Of a stretch of 64,000 nt of DNA, positions 53,445 to 63,815 are shown piece after piece (the stretch's first letter is position 1; every line of letters begins with the position of its first letter). The position numbers were made by a program, and so were the translations under genes. The stretch lies in assembly GCA_030248295.1 (NCBI GenBank), contig JASANH010000209.1:558001-622000 (forward strand), written 5' to 3'. Under the pieces are notes generated by a model. The model was not told the origin of the DNA and searched no databases. It was given only the letters and a program-made list of their open reading frames with translations. This DNA comes from Mesodorylaimus sp. YZB2_4. Its lineage: Eukaryota > Nematoda > Enoplea > Dorylaimida > Dorylaimidae.

Positions 53445-54060
53445 TAAGAAATTTAGTCATTTTTGGTCTAGTGCTTATCAGTGATAACTGTAGCTTATCA
53501 GCGATGTGCTAGTTGATTCGTTGCTAATATGATTGTTTAGAGTGAGCTATATTTGATAATTTGCTAATCAGTGAGGAGATATCAGTGTTTTTGATAAAAT
53601 AATCAACGGTGGTTTGCTGTAGTCTTATAAGTGGGTGATGATGATTTAAAATCGACAGTCTGTAGAGGCAGCCAAGTGCCAACGAAGTTGCCTGACAATT
53701 CTTATCACTACATCAAGCGTCCTTATCACTTATGTGCTCTGTGAGTCATCACAAAGATAATTTGGAGCGTTTAGCGCGAGTAAATATGTGATAATGTTCT
53801 TATCACTTATCTTATCATCACGTCACTTATGTGCTCTTGATATATTGATAAGACTAGCTGATGGCTGGCTAATTATGGCAGTGTTGCTCTGGAACGTTAC
53901 AATGCATTATCACTCCACTGATAAGCACACTAAAGAAATATTCATGATGAATGACGTAATGTGTTTATCAGTGATAAGCACATTTCAAGTAATATTCATG
54001 GTGAATTAGATAAGGTGCTTATCAGTGTAGTGATAAAGCTCTGAAACGATCCACAGTAAC
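53445..54060. promoter_or_regulatory. Dense TTATCA/TGATAA (GATA-type) cluster between two genes
   Basis: About 600 bp after the zinc-finger stop contain at least 15 TTATCA or TGATAA words. Several are arranged as the palindrome CTTATCAGTGATAAG (for example near 53474 and 53969). GATA factors bind WGATAR, so the block could be a regulatory array serving either neighbour. A simple repeat origin is the alternative. Confidence 0.4.
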
Positions 54061-54322
54061 ACTGCCATAATTTGTCAGCCAAAGTGCTCAGAAATAATAA
54101 GCATCAGCCGTGACTTAGAAAATGTCTTCAAACAATCGGCACCATAAAAACTTGCTGATTAGGCGTAGGTGTCATTTTACATATACTAACCAATCACGAT
54201 AAGACCACCTACTTACAAAGCATTGACCAATCAGCATATGATCAATCACAACGCGCACAAGTCTCCACACCACTAACAGTAGGTATGATACAGCGAAGAC
54301 GGTCCTGTCCTGAGCTGTCTTC

Positions 54323-54478
54323 CTGTTAGCCGTGCCATTCCTATATACTCGAGGAGAAGATATGCAGTAGATATAGAAGCAAAAAGATACTGTATTTTGG
54401 CGGTTTGGTAACTCGACTATGTTCCAATGGCGATTGCCCAGTAAGTAAAATCGGCTCTTTTGAAAGCACGGCTAACAG
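54323..54478. mobile_element. Small MITE, CTGTTAGCCGTGC ends
   Basis: A 156-bp element with perfect 13-bp inverted ends (CTGTTAGCCGTGC / GCACGGCTAACAG), just downstream of the Mnx stop. No coding capacity. Confidence 0.65.
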
Positions 54479-54556
54479 AAACAGAACAGAGGATGTATGC
54501 AACGAGTCATCGCCACTTGGGCCTTTGCTTCCCATGGCGACCTTTTTGCATCATAT

Positions 54557-57500
54557 TCATGCAGTAGCACCTTGTTTATGTTTGACGGAAGTGACCGAGC
54601 TGACACCTGGTTTCTTCAGTAGCTCACCCCTGCTTCTTACTTCTGGTTTTCTCGTCCGCTTCCACTTCATGCGTCGATTCTGGAACTGGGCATAACAAAG
54701 CAAATTGTTAGTTTAGAAAACGTACCTGGCAAATAAGGATTGTGTACGTACCCAAATTTTGACCTAAAATGAAAGATTGGTCAAGGATGTAACAGCACCT
54801 TGATTTCTAGAGTACTGCAGACTGACTGTCAGCCCCGCCCTGCGCTGCGCTGTGACTCTGTGCTGCAACAGAGAGTGTCTCTCCTTATTTCTGGCATTTT
54901 CCACAAAATTATATCACTTCTGGACTAGATAATGGCAGTTTTGTGGTGAGGCGTTTTTCTGTTAGCCGTGCACGTCTTCCGCACATTCGATTTTCCACAG
55001 AAAAATTCATCCAAAAACCAAATTTCTGAGTATGTTCAAAGAGGAAAAGGATATGATAAGATTATTTAGCCGCGATTCGCCAGGAGAAAGAAATCTAGCG
55101 GAAAATGCACGGCTAACTGGAAAACACGAACTTCTAGGAAAACACAGTACAGTGTAGGCGCTGTAGGCTGCCACTGATTTGGACACTTGCTTACTTGGTT
55201 CTCGGTCAGCATGAGTGAAGTGGCCACTTCGTATCGCTGCGGTCTGGACAAGTATTTGTTCTGTTTGAATTGTCTCTCCAACTCCAGCAACTGTTGGCTG
55301 GTGAATGCCGTCCTGGGTCGCCTGATCTTCCCGATCGTGTTGAATGGCACTGAGGCTGCTGAAATGTGGGCTCGATTGCTGTACCTTTATTTTGTATTGC
55401 ACTGCACTGAAGAGACCAATAACACAAGACGTCAGGGCTAGGCATTTTAAGTTAGCCGTGTACTATTTTCTGTGAAAAGGGGACTATGAGTGAGCAAAGA
55501 AATCAAAGTGCACCAGAAATTAAAATATTTTACAGATTTTCGACCCAATTTGTTTATCATAGCTTAGAAATGCTCACGAGTTGCACGGCCAACTTATATC
55601 CATCCCCACCAATGCCAGTAACACATATGGTCCATGGCTGCCATTAGGCGGGCTAGTTTGAGACACTGCCAGAGCTTTTTGTTATCCAGGAATGCAAGCA
55701 GTCCAGTCAACTCCACATCACTTACAGTCACTCCCTCCTCATCCAGGGAAAGGGTCTATCATTTAGGCCATCCAGGAATGCGCTGCGCATCATAGACGTA
55801 ACAATGACAGGTCCACCTCGAAACACCCCCCAGCCTACTGTAGGTGGCAGCCGTAATGGAAAACAAGTCCGAAAAAGGGCAAGGAAATGAATAGGGCTGT
55901 TGGTGATGGAGTCATACGTATAATCGAATTACGGCCCGATGGCCAGCCATGAGTGAAGCGTTTAATCGAATTACGTCCTCCCGACGCCAACTCATCATGC
56001 CTCGGAAAAAGGAAGAGAATTAGCCTTCAATCATTTTATTGGGCCTGGCTCCGTATTTAGGCAAGTGTTTAAGGCCCATTATTGGCAGCATTCTCGAGAT
56101 GACCGGCCGAATGTCAGAAATGAAAATTGTCTAATTCTTTTTAAAGCCCTTTCGGGAACGACCTTAATCAGTTTGTGAGACGCCGCTCCCAGCAGCCCTG
56201 CCTCTTGAAAAATCGACTGCCCTCTTCAGCTTCTTATAAGCCTCGCATGCGCTGCTACAGTAGGACTGGCCTCCTGACGGGGTTCTAGCCTGTGCTAATT
56301 CGACCGGGTGCTAATGACGACTGCAAAGGGCGGTCGTAAACTTAATGAAGGCTAAATGGGCTGTTGATTCTAGGAAGCGATCAAAGACGCAACAGATGGC
56401 TTTTGGCATATTTTTCAATGTCTGCCAGTCGTCTGGCCATGGGCACCAGATCGAGTCCACCCAGGTGACCAGCAGTGTCTACAAAGAGACCCAAGCTCTG
56501 TGTCTGTGAAATGCGGTGAAAATATGGCAGATCAAAGTGCATAGCATTGTGTGGTTAGTGCTTGTATAAAGTGTGGGTGCAGATTTGGGGTGGGGACGGC
56601 GGATTTGAAAAAAATTTTTTATCTCATCAGCAAGGTCACGGAAGCTGAGCAGGGAATGCACAGTATAGAGCATAGCCAAGGCCCAGTCTCAGGTCTTGTA
56701 ATCTGCTGCTGCTCTCCCGCCTGTGCAAACTATAAGCTATGTGTGCCCACTTGTCCACACCATGTCTAATCACGACTGCTTCTCCGGAAGAGATAAAACC
56801 TTTCTTTAAAAAGGTATGAGTGGCTCCAGGGAAACTGTTCCAGGACACAGTGACCGCTGCTGACCAGGCGTTGTTCATAGGCAAGATACATATTGCACAA
56901 ACACTTGGGCCTTGAGCGAGATTCGAACCCGTGCCAGTCCAGCGTGCCAACCACATTGTATGGTCAAGACCAGGCGTGTGATGTAGTATCACTTTTACCA
57001 TCATCCACACACAACTCAAGTCCCACCGTAATGCTATAAGCCCCTGTAGAAGTGCCGACAGCTGTGATGGTGCATGCTAAACCACTAATCTCACAGGCAG
57101 GGGTTCAAATCCCCTTCAAGGCTCAAGTTTTATGTATTTCCCGACTGAAAGTCAGAAGTCTGCAAGCATAGGATGCGTGGAGCAAAGTACAAGGCTGCAC
57201 GATTTTCAGATTCTAGGCATTTGATGAAAGCGGGGGGGGGACACATTTCTTGTGCGTGTTCCTTCACCCTCGAGCGCCTTAGCGTTTGGAGCTAGGGCTA
57301 AACAGGCACAGGAACAGGAACTAAAATGGCATTTCACCCAAACCAGACACCATGTCACACTGGTCCAACAGTGTTCCCCTGACAGATCAGAATCACCCCA
57401 AAAACCAGTCCCTCTACTGGGAAACTGATCTAGAGAGACATTTAAGGCAAAAAGTAGGGGGCATTTCATTTTTTGGGGATACAAAACATGCCAGCTCTTC

Positions 57501-58075
57501 GCGTGGTCAATTAGCCAGCAAGGCTTGTCCACAAGAAGTGGTCTCCAATGACCAGGATTTCGTAAAGTCGGAAAAAAGAGTAGATCTCCCAATTTGAGCG
57601 GGGTTCCTACAGTAGGTAGTTCCCAAGACTGAGAAGCAGGAGTTCTGCCGCTGAAAACTACGATAAAACGGGCCCCGAACCGGAGAACAGCTCAGGTACT
57701 GTAGGTCGCGGGGATGTGCTTACCTGCTCCTCCAACAGCCAGGACATCGGGCGCCATTGGATTGCCCCTCAGCAGCCACCAGTGGGGAGCCATTGTGACG
57801 ACTGGTGTGGCCGAGAAAGCGGGATGCAAAGCCAGTGCATTCATTGCATAGGACGCTTGTTGGAACACGTTCCAACCTGGCAATGAACTCGAAGGTGCTG
57901 GTGGCAACCACGTTGGCTGGGACTCGGTCTCCGCGTTTACTCGGCTGGAAGTATGATTGCCCGATTCGAAATCCGTTTCCTGGCACATACTCGAATTGAC
58001 TGCCTTTGACGAGTCATTTTCGACGAGTTTAGGCTCGCCGCGATCGAGACCAATCAACTTTTCTATAGCGAACAT
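54557..58075 (-). CDS. MNX1: MNX-class homeobox transcription factor with a 12-nt microexon (218 aa)
   Basis: Homologue of vertebrate MNX1/HB9 and Drosophila exex, a nuclear repressor of motor-neuron and endodermal programmes. Exons 57724-58075, 55195-55358, 54752-54763 and 54557-54685 join in phase to 219 codons including stop. The N-terminus [11 protein letters not shown] is an Eh1-like repression motif. A block HPAFSATP...[13 protein letters not shown] resembles the conserved pre-homeodomain MNX segment. The homeodomain (residues ~129-188) begins with [16 protein letters not shown] and reads [18 protein letters not shown], diagnostic of MNX. Exon 3 is only GTC AAA ATT TGG (Val-Lys-Ile-Trp, positions 45-48). 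Exon 4 supplies [10 protein letters not shown]. The start ATG 58075 is the first Met before the Eh1-like motif. The C-terminal tail is short (about 30 aa); a GTAAGA after KWKRTRKPE could be a donor leading to a different 3' end. Confidence 0.9.
54752..54763 (-). other. MNX1: 12-nt coding microexon of the Mnx gene
   Basis: On the minus strand the sequence reads TTTTAG|GTCAAAATTTGG|GTACGT. Exon 2 ends after homeodomain Gln44 (|GTAAGC at 55194). Exon 4 starts with Phe49 after ATGCCCAG at 54686. Without this exon the recognition helix would lack Val45, Lys46, Ile47 and Trp48, of which Trp48 is nearly invariant. All joins are phase 0. Confidence 0.88.
54961..55117. mobile_element. Small MITE, GTTAGCCGTGCA ends, in a Mnx intron
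   Basis: A 157-bp element with inverted GTTAGCCGTGCA / TGCACGGCTAAC ends, flanked by direct CTG on both sides, inside the intron between the homeodomain exon and the microexon. Confidence 0.65.
55449..55595. mobile_element. Small MITE, AAGTTAGCCGTG ends, in Mnx intron 1
   Basis: A 147-bp element with inverted ends AAGTTAGCCGTG / CACGGCCAACTT (one mismatch). Same family as 54323-54478 and 54961-55117. Confidence 0.6.
55596..57723. other. Mnx intron 1 remainder
   Basis: Non-coding. Holds two tRNA-like relics: minus strand 56915-56985 with B box GGTTCGAATCTC, and plus strand 57060-57125 with a fully paired T arm (AGGGG/CCCCT around TTCAAAT). Also paired short repeats near 55920-55990 (AATCGAATTACG twice). 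No convincing extra exon. Confidence 0.5.
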
Positions 58076-58520
58076 TACTGCTATTCGTAGCGTCAAAGCG
58101 GCCTTTTACTCCCGAATTTGCAGTTCCTCCTCTCTTAATCCTGCTCTACAACTTATTGATTTTTGTCGCGCCCAGACCAAATGGACCAATGGTCGATTGG
58201 CTGCTCCTCCTTCCGTTGCTTACTGTCTGGGCACCCTCGGCCTCTGACTCATCACCAATTTGGTAAAACCAACCAGAATATCCTGTTCACCATGCACCGT
58301 TCTACAGTGGGCTTACGGTGAAGGGTTTTGTGGTCCAAGGAAGTTTTAGCTGTTGTAATGAGTGCCTTATCGTCAGTGTACTATTAGCTAAGAACATCTA
58401 GAGTAGTGGCCAATATAATGCACTAAGGCACCTGTTACACTGTTACTGAACGACAAGTGTAAAGTATGGCCTCTGTCACATATGCACGTGCTGTGCACGT
58501 GATGACCTTTCTATCCTTAC

Positions 58521-58757
58521 TTATCCACCAGACTCTTCAGGGGTCGCCTGATTGGTCGGCTCTGGGGTAGTCTGTTTTGTCTTATCTAATAGAATGATAG
58601 CGACGCTTGCGATAACTAGAGCTGGCATTATCACCAGCGTATTCTTCCATATTTTTCCGAAGTGTACAGCCCCACTCTGTGGTCCATAAACTACAGTAGA
58701 ACGGCGAACGCGATGGAAAGAGTGGGCGCGATGGAAAGAGGAACAGCAATCAGACAT
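58521..58757 (-). CDS. Small single-pass membrane protein candidate, 78 aa
   Basis: ATG 58757 opens an uninterrupted frame to TAA 58521. The N-terminal ~25 residues are rich in Ser, His and Arg with few acids, like a mitochondrial presequence. Then KIWKNTLVIMPALVIASV continues as a hydrophobic membrane segment. The tail is Pro/Thr/Glu-rich (TKQTTPEPTNQATPEESGG). The layout recalls small respiratory-chain accessory subunits, but I cannot match a family. It lies about 450 nt upstream of the Mnx start on the same strand. No splice signals are needed. It could also be chance, since the frame is short. Confidence 0.4.
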   Translation of the reverse strand: MSDCCSSFHRAHSFHRVRRSTVVYGPQSGAVHFGKIWKNTLVIMPALVIASVAIILLDKTKQTTPEPTNQATPEESGG

Positions 58758-59366
58758 GCATTTGTCGTGAAGCACTGACTGTGAGGAAGCTCGCGGTGGG
58801 GAGGCAAAGCGCAGTCAACGATTCTGGCACAGACACTGTTCGCTGATGTAGTAAGTGCATTTGGCCTATTGAGCAGGTGCTGTATCGTTGCCTTGACTGA
58901 CCAGCGTCAGAAAAGATGTCTGTTCATGAATGGCGTTGTGGAAGGGCGCGATGCTCGCTGTGTCGCATGTATGTTTGGGCTGTGAGAGCGTATTGTATCT
59001 GGTTGCCTTGACTGATCTCCACATATTCCTCCAGGCAAGACAGAAACCCGTCAGGTTGATGTCTCTGCCTCCTACGACTAGGAGGTTTGCCTGGAGGTTT
59101 TTTGAGGCCATCCGCCCCCAACGGTACACCCCACTGTATCTTCTTCAATGTACTGTAGGGCTATTCCGCAGGTGCTGTTCAGTCAGAGCAAAGAAAACTT
59201 GCATCATCAGGGTTTATTAACTACTCATTTAAACCATAGGCTGATAATTTTCACAAATCACATGGTTGAAAAAGTCACAATGTTCTAAAAGACGGATGTT
59301 CGTAGTTTGAAAATTGGGTGTAAAACCACACACTTACTCAGCCTCCTCCTGTGTATGGGTGCATTC

Positions 59367-59567
59367 TTAGCCCGCAGCGGCCAGACCTCCACCTACGATT
59401 GCCAGCAGAAATTTGGCAAAAAGTGGGAAAAGCCGAGGATCAGCCTCCATTTGTTGTTTCAATTCGGACAAATCGGGCGTTGCTGCCGCAGTGGTGCTGG
59501 GCGTGTTAGCAGTGGTGATGGCCACAAGGGCGAGCAGCAGGACAAGGGAGCAGAAGACGGGCTTCAT
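59367..59567 (-). CDS. Short secreted peptide precursor, antimicrobial-peptide-like, copy 1 (66 aa)
   Basis: Begins MKPVFCSLVLLLALVA, a clear signal peptide. A Thr/Ala-rich and acidic propiece follows (TPDLSELKQQMEADPR). The end is a hydrophobic, amphipathic segment LFPLFAKFLLAIVGGGLAAAG with one lysine and a terminal glycine, the usual donor for C-terminal amidation. The arginine before Leu could be the processing site. The precursor layout resembles amphibian or invertebrate host-defence peptide precursors; no family match is claimed. TATA box TATATAAGC at 59629-59621 lies about 55 nt upstream. The gene is an inverted copy of 62018-62227. Confidence 0.75.
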   Translation of the reverse strand: MKPVFCSLVLLLALVAITTANTPSTTAAATPDLSELKQQMEADPRLFPLFAKFLLAIVGGGLAAAG

Positions 59568-59870
59568 CCTGTTCAGTTGCAAGTGGTAGATTCACTACTG
59601 TCATCCCTGGCCGACACCCCGCTTATATATGCTGGCCGAGCATTGTCTCGGGAAAATGTGTGTACAGCTTCAGCACCAGTTTCACAATGGATTATTGTTG
59701 TGGACTACAGATTCGACTTTTCATTGAGCCCCAGTTTGTTTGTCAAACACAGTCCAAATCTTGATGGCTGCTGGCTGTCTCTGAATTCGGGGCTATCAAT
59801 CGAATCTAAATCTGGCCATCTAAATCTGAATGCAGGGTTACTCCTCGATGGACTGTTCAAACAGTCTTTA
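59380..59870. repeat. Left arm of a ~490-bp inverted duplication
   Basis: Matches the reverse complement of about 61720-62225. It covers the peptide gene, its TATA box and upstream sequence (shared TCCATCGA(G/A)GAGTAA, AAACTGGTGCT, GGGACAATGCTCGGCCA). The arms are divergently oriented and 1.85 kb apart. Confidence 0.8.
59621..59629 (-). promoter_or_regulatory. TATA box of peptide gene copy 1
   Basis: TATATAAGC on the minus strand, 54-62 nt upstream of the ATG at 59567. Conserved in copy 2. Confidence 0.7.
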
Positions 59871-59906
59871 GCCAGTCTGAACTTTACAAGTAAAGGAACT
59901 TGGTAG

Positions 59907-61719
59907 CGTGACCACTAAGCATTGCTAACGAGAGATTTAGACAGCTTGCGCTGACTCCATGGACAATTGTTGGGCGAGACTTCTGGCCCCACAAAGCAAA
60001 CATGATGCTTGAACTCCCATTGACTGTAACTGAATTCAGAGTCTTTGCACAAATATTTTACAATTCAGTCTTACGATTAGATCTTATCCTCCGAGAAGAA
60101 GGAAGTCGCAGTAATCGCCCACACACACCATAGCCGGAGCAAGTAGATGCCAGCTGATGATGGAAGGTCGGTCCAAGTTGGCTAGCCTTGTTTTACCACC
60201 AAAATTTGGGCTAATCCGACCTTGTTAAACCTCCAGCATGGACTAATGTCGTTCCCGTACATGTTCCCCAAAGAGTTTCGCAAAACTGAATTTTTGGGGC
60301 AGGACAAGTGCCTGAAGGAATGGCTTGTTTCGCAGCAATTTCAGTTCTGATTTTAGATAATAGAGGGGCTTGTTTTAAGGTCCTTGCCACAGAATAACCT
60401 GCAGGACCTGGATGGTGATGTTACACTATTTGAGGATCTTGACCAATATGATAGAAAAACCAAGCCGACACATCAGACGCAGACACTGTAGATGCAAGAT
60501 GCAAGCTTTCCTGCATGCGTAGAAAGCGAACACAAGAGTCGCAGCAGTCTCATGCTGGCCGCGACCATCTTGCCTTGGACATCTGCATGTTTTGCCATAC
60601 AGGGGTCACCAACAGTAAGGTAATCCCTCGTGTGTAAGATGGCGTCAAATCCAAAAGTGTAAGCCATTTCCAGATTCTTCTATCAGCTCCTATGTTTTGC
60701 ATTTAGTCCATCCTGTACCATGCTAACACAAGTTCAGCCTAATCATTTCAAAATTTGTATTTCAGAATCTAGAGAGCTCCCTCTAAGAACATGGCGAGGC
60801 AATAGGTACTCAATGAGTGGTCTGGAAAATCACCCTAGTATGTACATAACCCAAAAAACCTAAAATTGTGCGAGACAAAGGCAACAGCTTTTGAATCCCA
60901 TTCCATGAAACTCTTGCAAAGTTAATTTCATTTTCTCAATCGCGCAGCGCGAGCTATGATTGTGTCAATAAGTTGGATCGAATGTGACATGTAAAAAATT
61001 GGCAAAGGTTCTCTCGGATCGATGATAAAAATGGTCGTAGATCTGGCGCTCTACTGTCTGTGCTGTCTGGCTAATTTTTGGCTCTTGGATAACTCTGACA
61101 ATGATTACGATGTTATGGGTGAAAAGTGTAGTTTTTCGTTATTCTAAAACATTTCTCCTCTCAGAGGTCCTTGCAATAGCGATTTTTTTCCCTTCCTGGT
61201 TGTTTCCGGGAGGGTCGATTTTTTCGACTGTTCCCCCGCGGGATAGGGGCTTGTGTAGGCCCTATCTTGCCATCGCAAGAGCGCATGTTAGTCGGGGGTT
61301 ACCCCGTGGGAGGGTTCGAGAACCTGCCGCCCCATAATGCCTTTCTTGGAGGAATGAAGTGTGAGTCACCCACTGCCACGCGTGCAGGGCGCAGAGAGAA
61401 CTGTCAGTAGGCAACAGTAGGCATCTATAGTTACTGATGTGCGTGGGCGATCACAGCGACTTCTTTCTACTCGTAGGAAGAGCTAATACTGACTGTCAAA
61501 TATTTGTGCAGAGACACTGAATTCAGTTAAAGCCATCGGGAATTAAGCTGACGGATCATGCTTGCTTGGTGGGAGGAGTCGAATTAGGGCCATAAAGGCT
61601 CGCCAACAACAAGTATAGCCCACGGAGTCAGCGCACACGTCTAAATCTTTCGTAGCTGTGCATACACAGTGATCGCATTTGCCGCCGACTTCCTTTCTTT
61701 GTAAAATCTTAGATTGGCT
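59907..61719. other. Spacer between the inverted peptide genes
   Basis: No gene recognised. Includes a CTGACGGATCATGCTT core-type copy near 61549 and several unassigned reading frames without coding texture. This spacer lies upstream of both divergent peptide genes and so may hold shared regulatory sequence. Confidence 0.45.
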
Positions 61720-62225
61720 TAAGACTATTTGAACAGTCCATCGAAGAGTAAACCTGCATTCGGATATGGCCAGATTTAGATTGCATTGATACTGTTCTCC
61801 CTGCATTCAGATACAGCCAGCAGTCATCCAGATTTGGACTGTTTGACAAACAAACTGGGGCTCAATGAGTAGCCGATTCTGTGGTCCACAAGAATACTCC
61901 ATTGAAACTGGTGCTAGCTGGGCAAACAGATTCCCGGGACAATGCTCGGCCAGTGTATATAAGCAGGGTGTCGGCCAGGGATGACAGTAGTGAATCGACA
62001 ACTTGCAACTAGACAGGATGAAGCCCGTCTTCTGCTCCCTTGTCCTGCTGCTCGCCCTTGTGGCCATGCTCGGCCACAGTGCCACTGCCAACACGTCCAA
62101 CGCCACTGCGGCAGCAACCCCCGATTTGTCCGAATTACAACAACAAATGGAGGCTGATCCACGGCTTATTCCAATTTTTGCCAAGGCACTGATGCTGATC
62201 GTCGGAGGCCTGGCTGCTGCGGGCT
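61720..62225. repeat. Right arm of the inverted duplication
   Basis: Inverted partner of 59380-59870, carrying peptide gene copy 2 and its promoter. Confidence 0.8.
61956..61964 (+). promoter_or_regulatory. TATA box of peptide gene copy 2
   Basis: TATATAAGC, 54-62 nt upstream of the ATG at 62018, at the same distance as in copy 1. Confidence 0.7.
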
Positions 62226-62227
62226 AA
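62018..62227 (+). CDS. Short secreted peptide precursor, antimicrobial-peptide-like, copy 2 (69 aa)
   Basis: Shares signal peptide, acidic propiece (TPDLSELQQQMEADPR) and terminal glycine with copy 1. Differences concentrate in the segment just after the signal peptide (MLGHSATANTSN, longer by three net residues, with two potential N-glycosylation sequons, NTS and NAT) and in the hydrophobic end (LIPIFAKALMLIVGGLAAAG). The single lysine and Gly/Ala-rich terminus are kept. A donor-like GACGGTGAGTAAG lies 21 nt after the stop, so a 3' UTR intron or an alternative C-terminus is possible. The chosen ATG is the first after the TATA box, and the ATG context is identical in both copies. Confidence 0.75.
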   Translation: MKPVFCSLVLLLALVAMLGHSATANTSNATAAATPDLSELQQQMEADPRLIPIFAKALMLIVGGLAAAG

Positions 62228-63815
62228 GCATTGACGCTAGAGGACTGACGGTGAGTAAGTGCGTCATTTTTTGCTGCGATTCCTGATTAGGAACCTTTTT
62301 TTAGAACGATGTGACGGTTATTTCTCATGATTCGTGAAAATTATCAGTCTCTGGTGTGAATACGTTGACAATAGACTAGTTGATAATGCGAAGTGCTTCC
62401 TTATCTGAAAATCAGATATTAGATCGCACTTATTATACCATCACCAAATCCACACGGAATTTCTTTTTAAAGTTTCATGGTCGAATATAAAAAACACTGC
62501 TTATACGATTCCAGAAAATGTCTGACCACAATCAGTTCGTGGTCCTGGAATATAAGCGAGAACACAATTTTCTGATAGGTGTACAAATTTAGCGTTACCA
62601 TTTTTGAGAGCCATTATAAAAGGTATAGAACTGGCACAGCTTTGCACGCTTCCTACGATCCAAAAGATACCATCTAGATTTCGATAAAGCTTCGTCACCT
62701 GGCATGGTAAAATAGTTCAGGTGCGATATCAGTTCATATTTTTGTTAATGCACTACAATTGTTCAATGGCCGATTTTGAAACCCGTTCCCAGACAACAGA
62801 GCCATATTGTTACAGATCTCACACAATCATATACAGTATATCTTACTTAATATAGGAGGGGAGCGTGCCTTCCCGATCTCCGCCTCAAATCCCCAATCAT
62901 AACATTTGACTTCCATTTGGCGTCCATTGCTTCTGTGCAGGGACCGCGCGCTGAACAATTCGAGCCTGCAGACCCTTGTAGTTAGTTAGATCACGGTAGC
63001 ATTACAGTCGGAGCAAGAGTGTAACACGCATGCACTTTCGGTATCCCGCGTTGTTCGACACAGAAGAGAAGACTCACCTGCTTACTGCTCTGATCCAAAT
63101 TTCTGGTTCAGTCATTTTTACTGCATATGTGATCGTGAGCTCAGTGGGTGAGCATTTGGCTTTTCAGACAGGGCATAATTCTAATGCTGCCTCTCCCTGA
63201 TTTTTGTGACTTTCTTTGAAGGTTTCTGCGAGCGGCGAAAGTACTGTAGGAGGTTTCCTGTTGGGATCTAACATTCCTTTTGTAAATGCGTACTATTCGA
63301 CCGATGTTGTCTTGACTGACTTGTGACTCATCGTTAAAAGTCGTTTCCAGAGACATCGTACACATTCCAGAGATCATTGAATCGTTATGTGTAATAATTA
63401 GTTCAGACCTAAATCGGGGTCTGCTGCAAGGCCATGGCGAGTTAGATTTAGTGAAGATATCGAAATCATATGTATATCCATATCTTTTTTCAAGTTTATA
63501 TCAAGACTAATCTGAAACAGGATGACAAGTTTGTCTTCGTGGAATAAACTAATGCAAAAGCGATAAAGTTAATGCTGTTCTACAGTATAACAGTGTACAG
63601 TATAACATGCATTACTTTTGCAATCTTTTGCTAATCGAGACGAGTGCGAAACATGCCACAGGCTCTTGCAACGTTCCTCTTCGCACCTCAGCACGCTGCA
63701 TATACCTGGGCCACTCTGTAGAGGCTCGACTGGCAATCGATACTCTGCACGGAGCCAGCAGCTGGGAGCGTCACCCGTCAGGGTGACGTTTCAGCCATGT
63801 ACTAGGTCGGAGGAC
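62228..63815. other. Spacer, no gene recognised
   Basis: Mostly unassigned AT-rich sequence. At 63724-63800 it holds a fragment (CTCGACTGGCAATCGATACT) also found at 15097 and a CACCCGTCAGGGTGACGTTT core copy also found at 46917. Confidence 0.5.

Noticed and set aside
61807-62184. Minus-strand frames overlapping peptide gene copy 2
   Set aside because: Shadow frames. The plus-strand frame alone is preserved in the inverted copy with signal peptide and TATA box.
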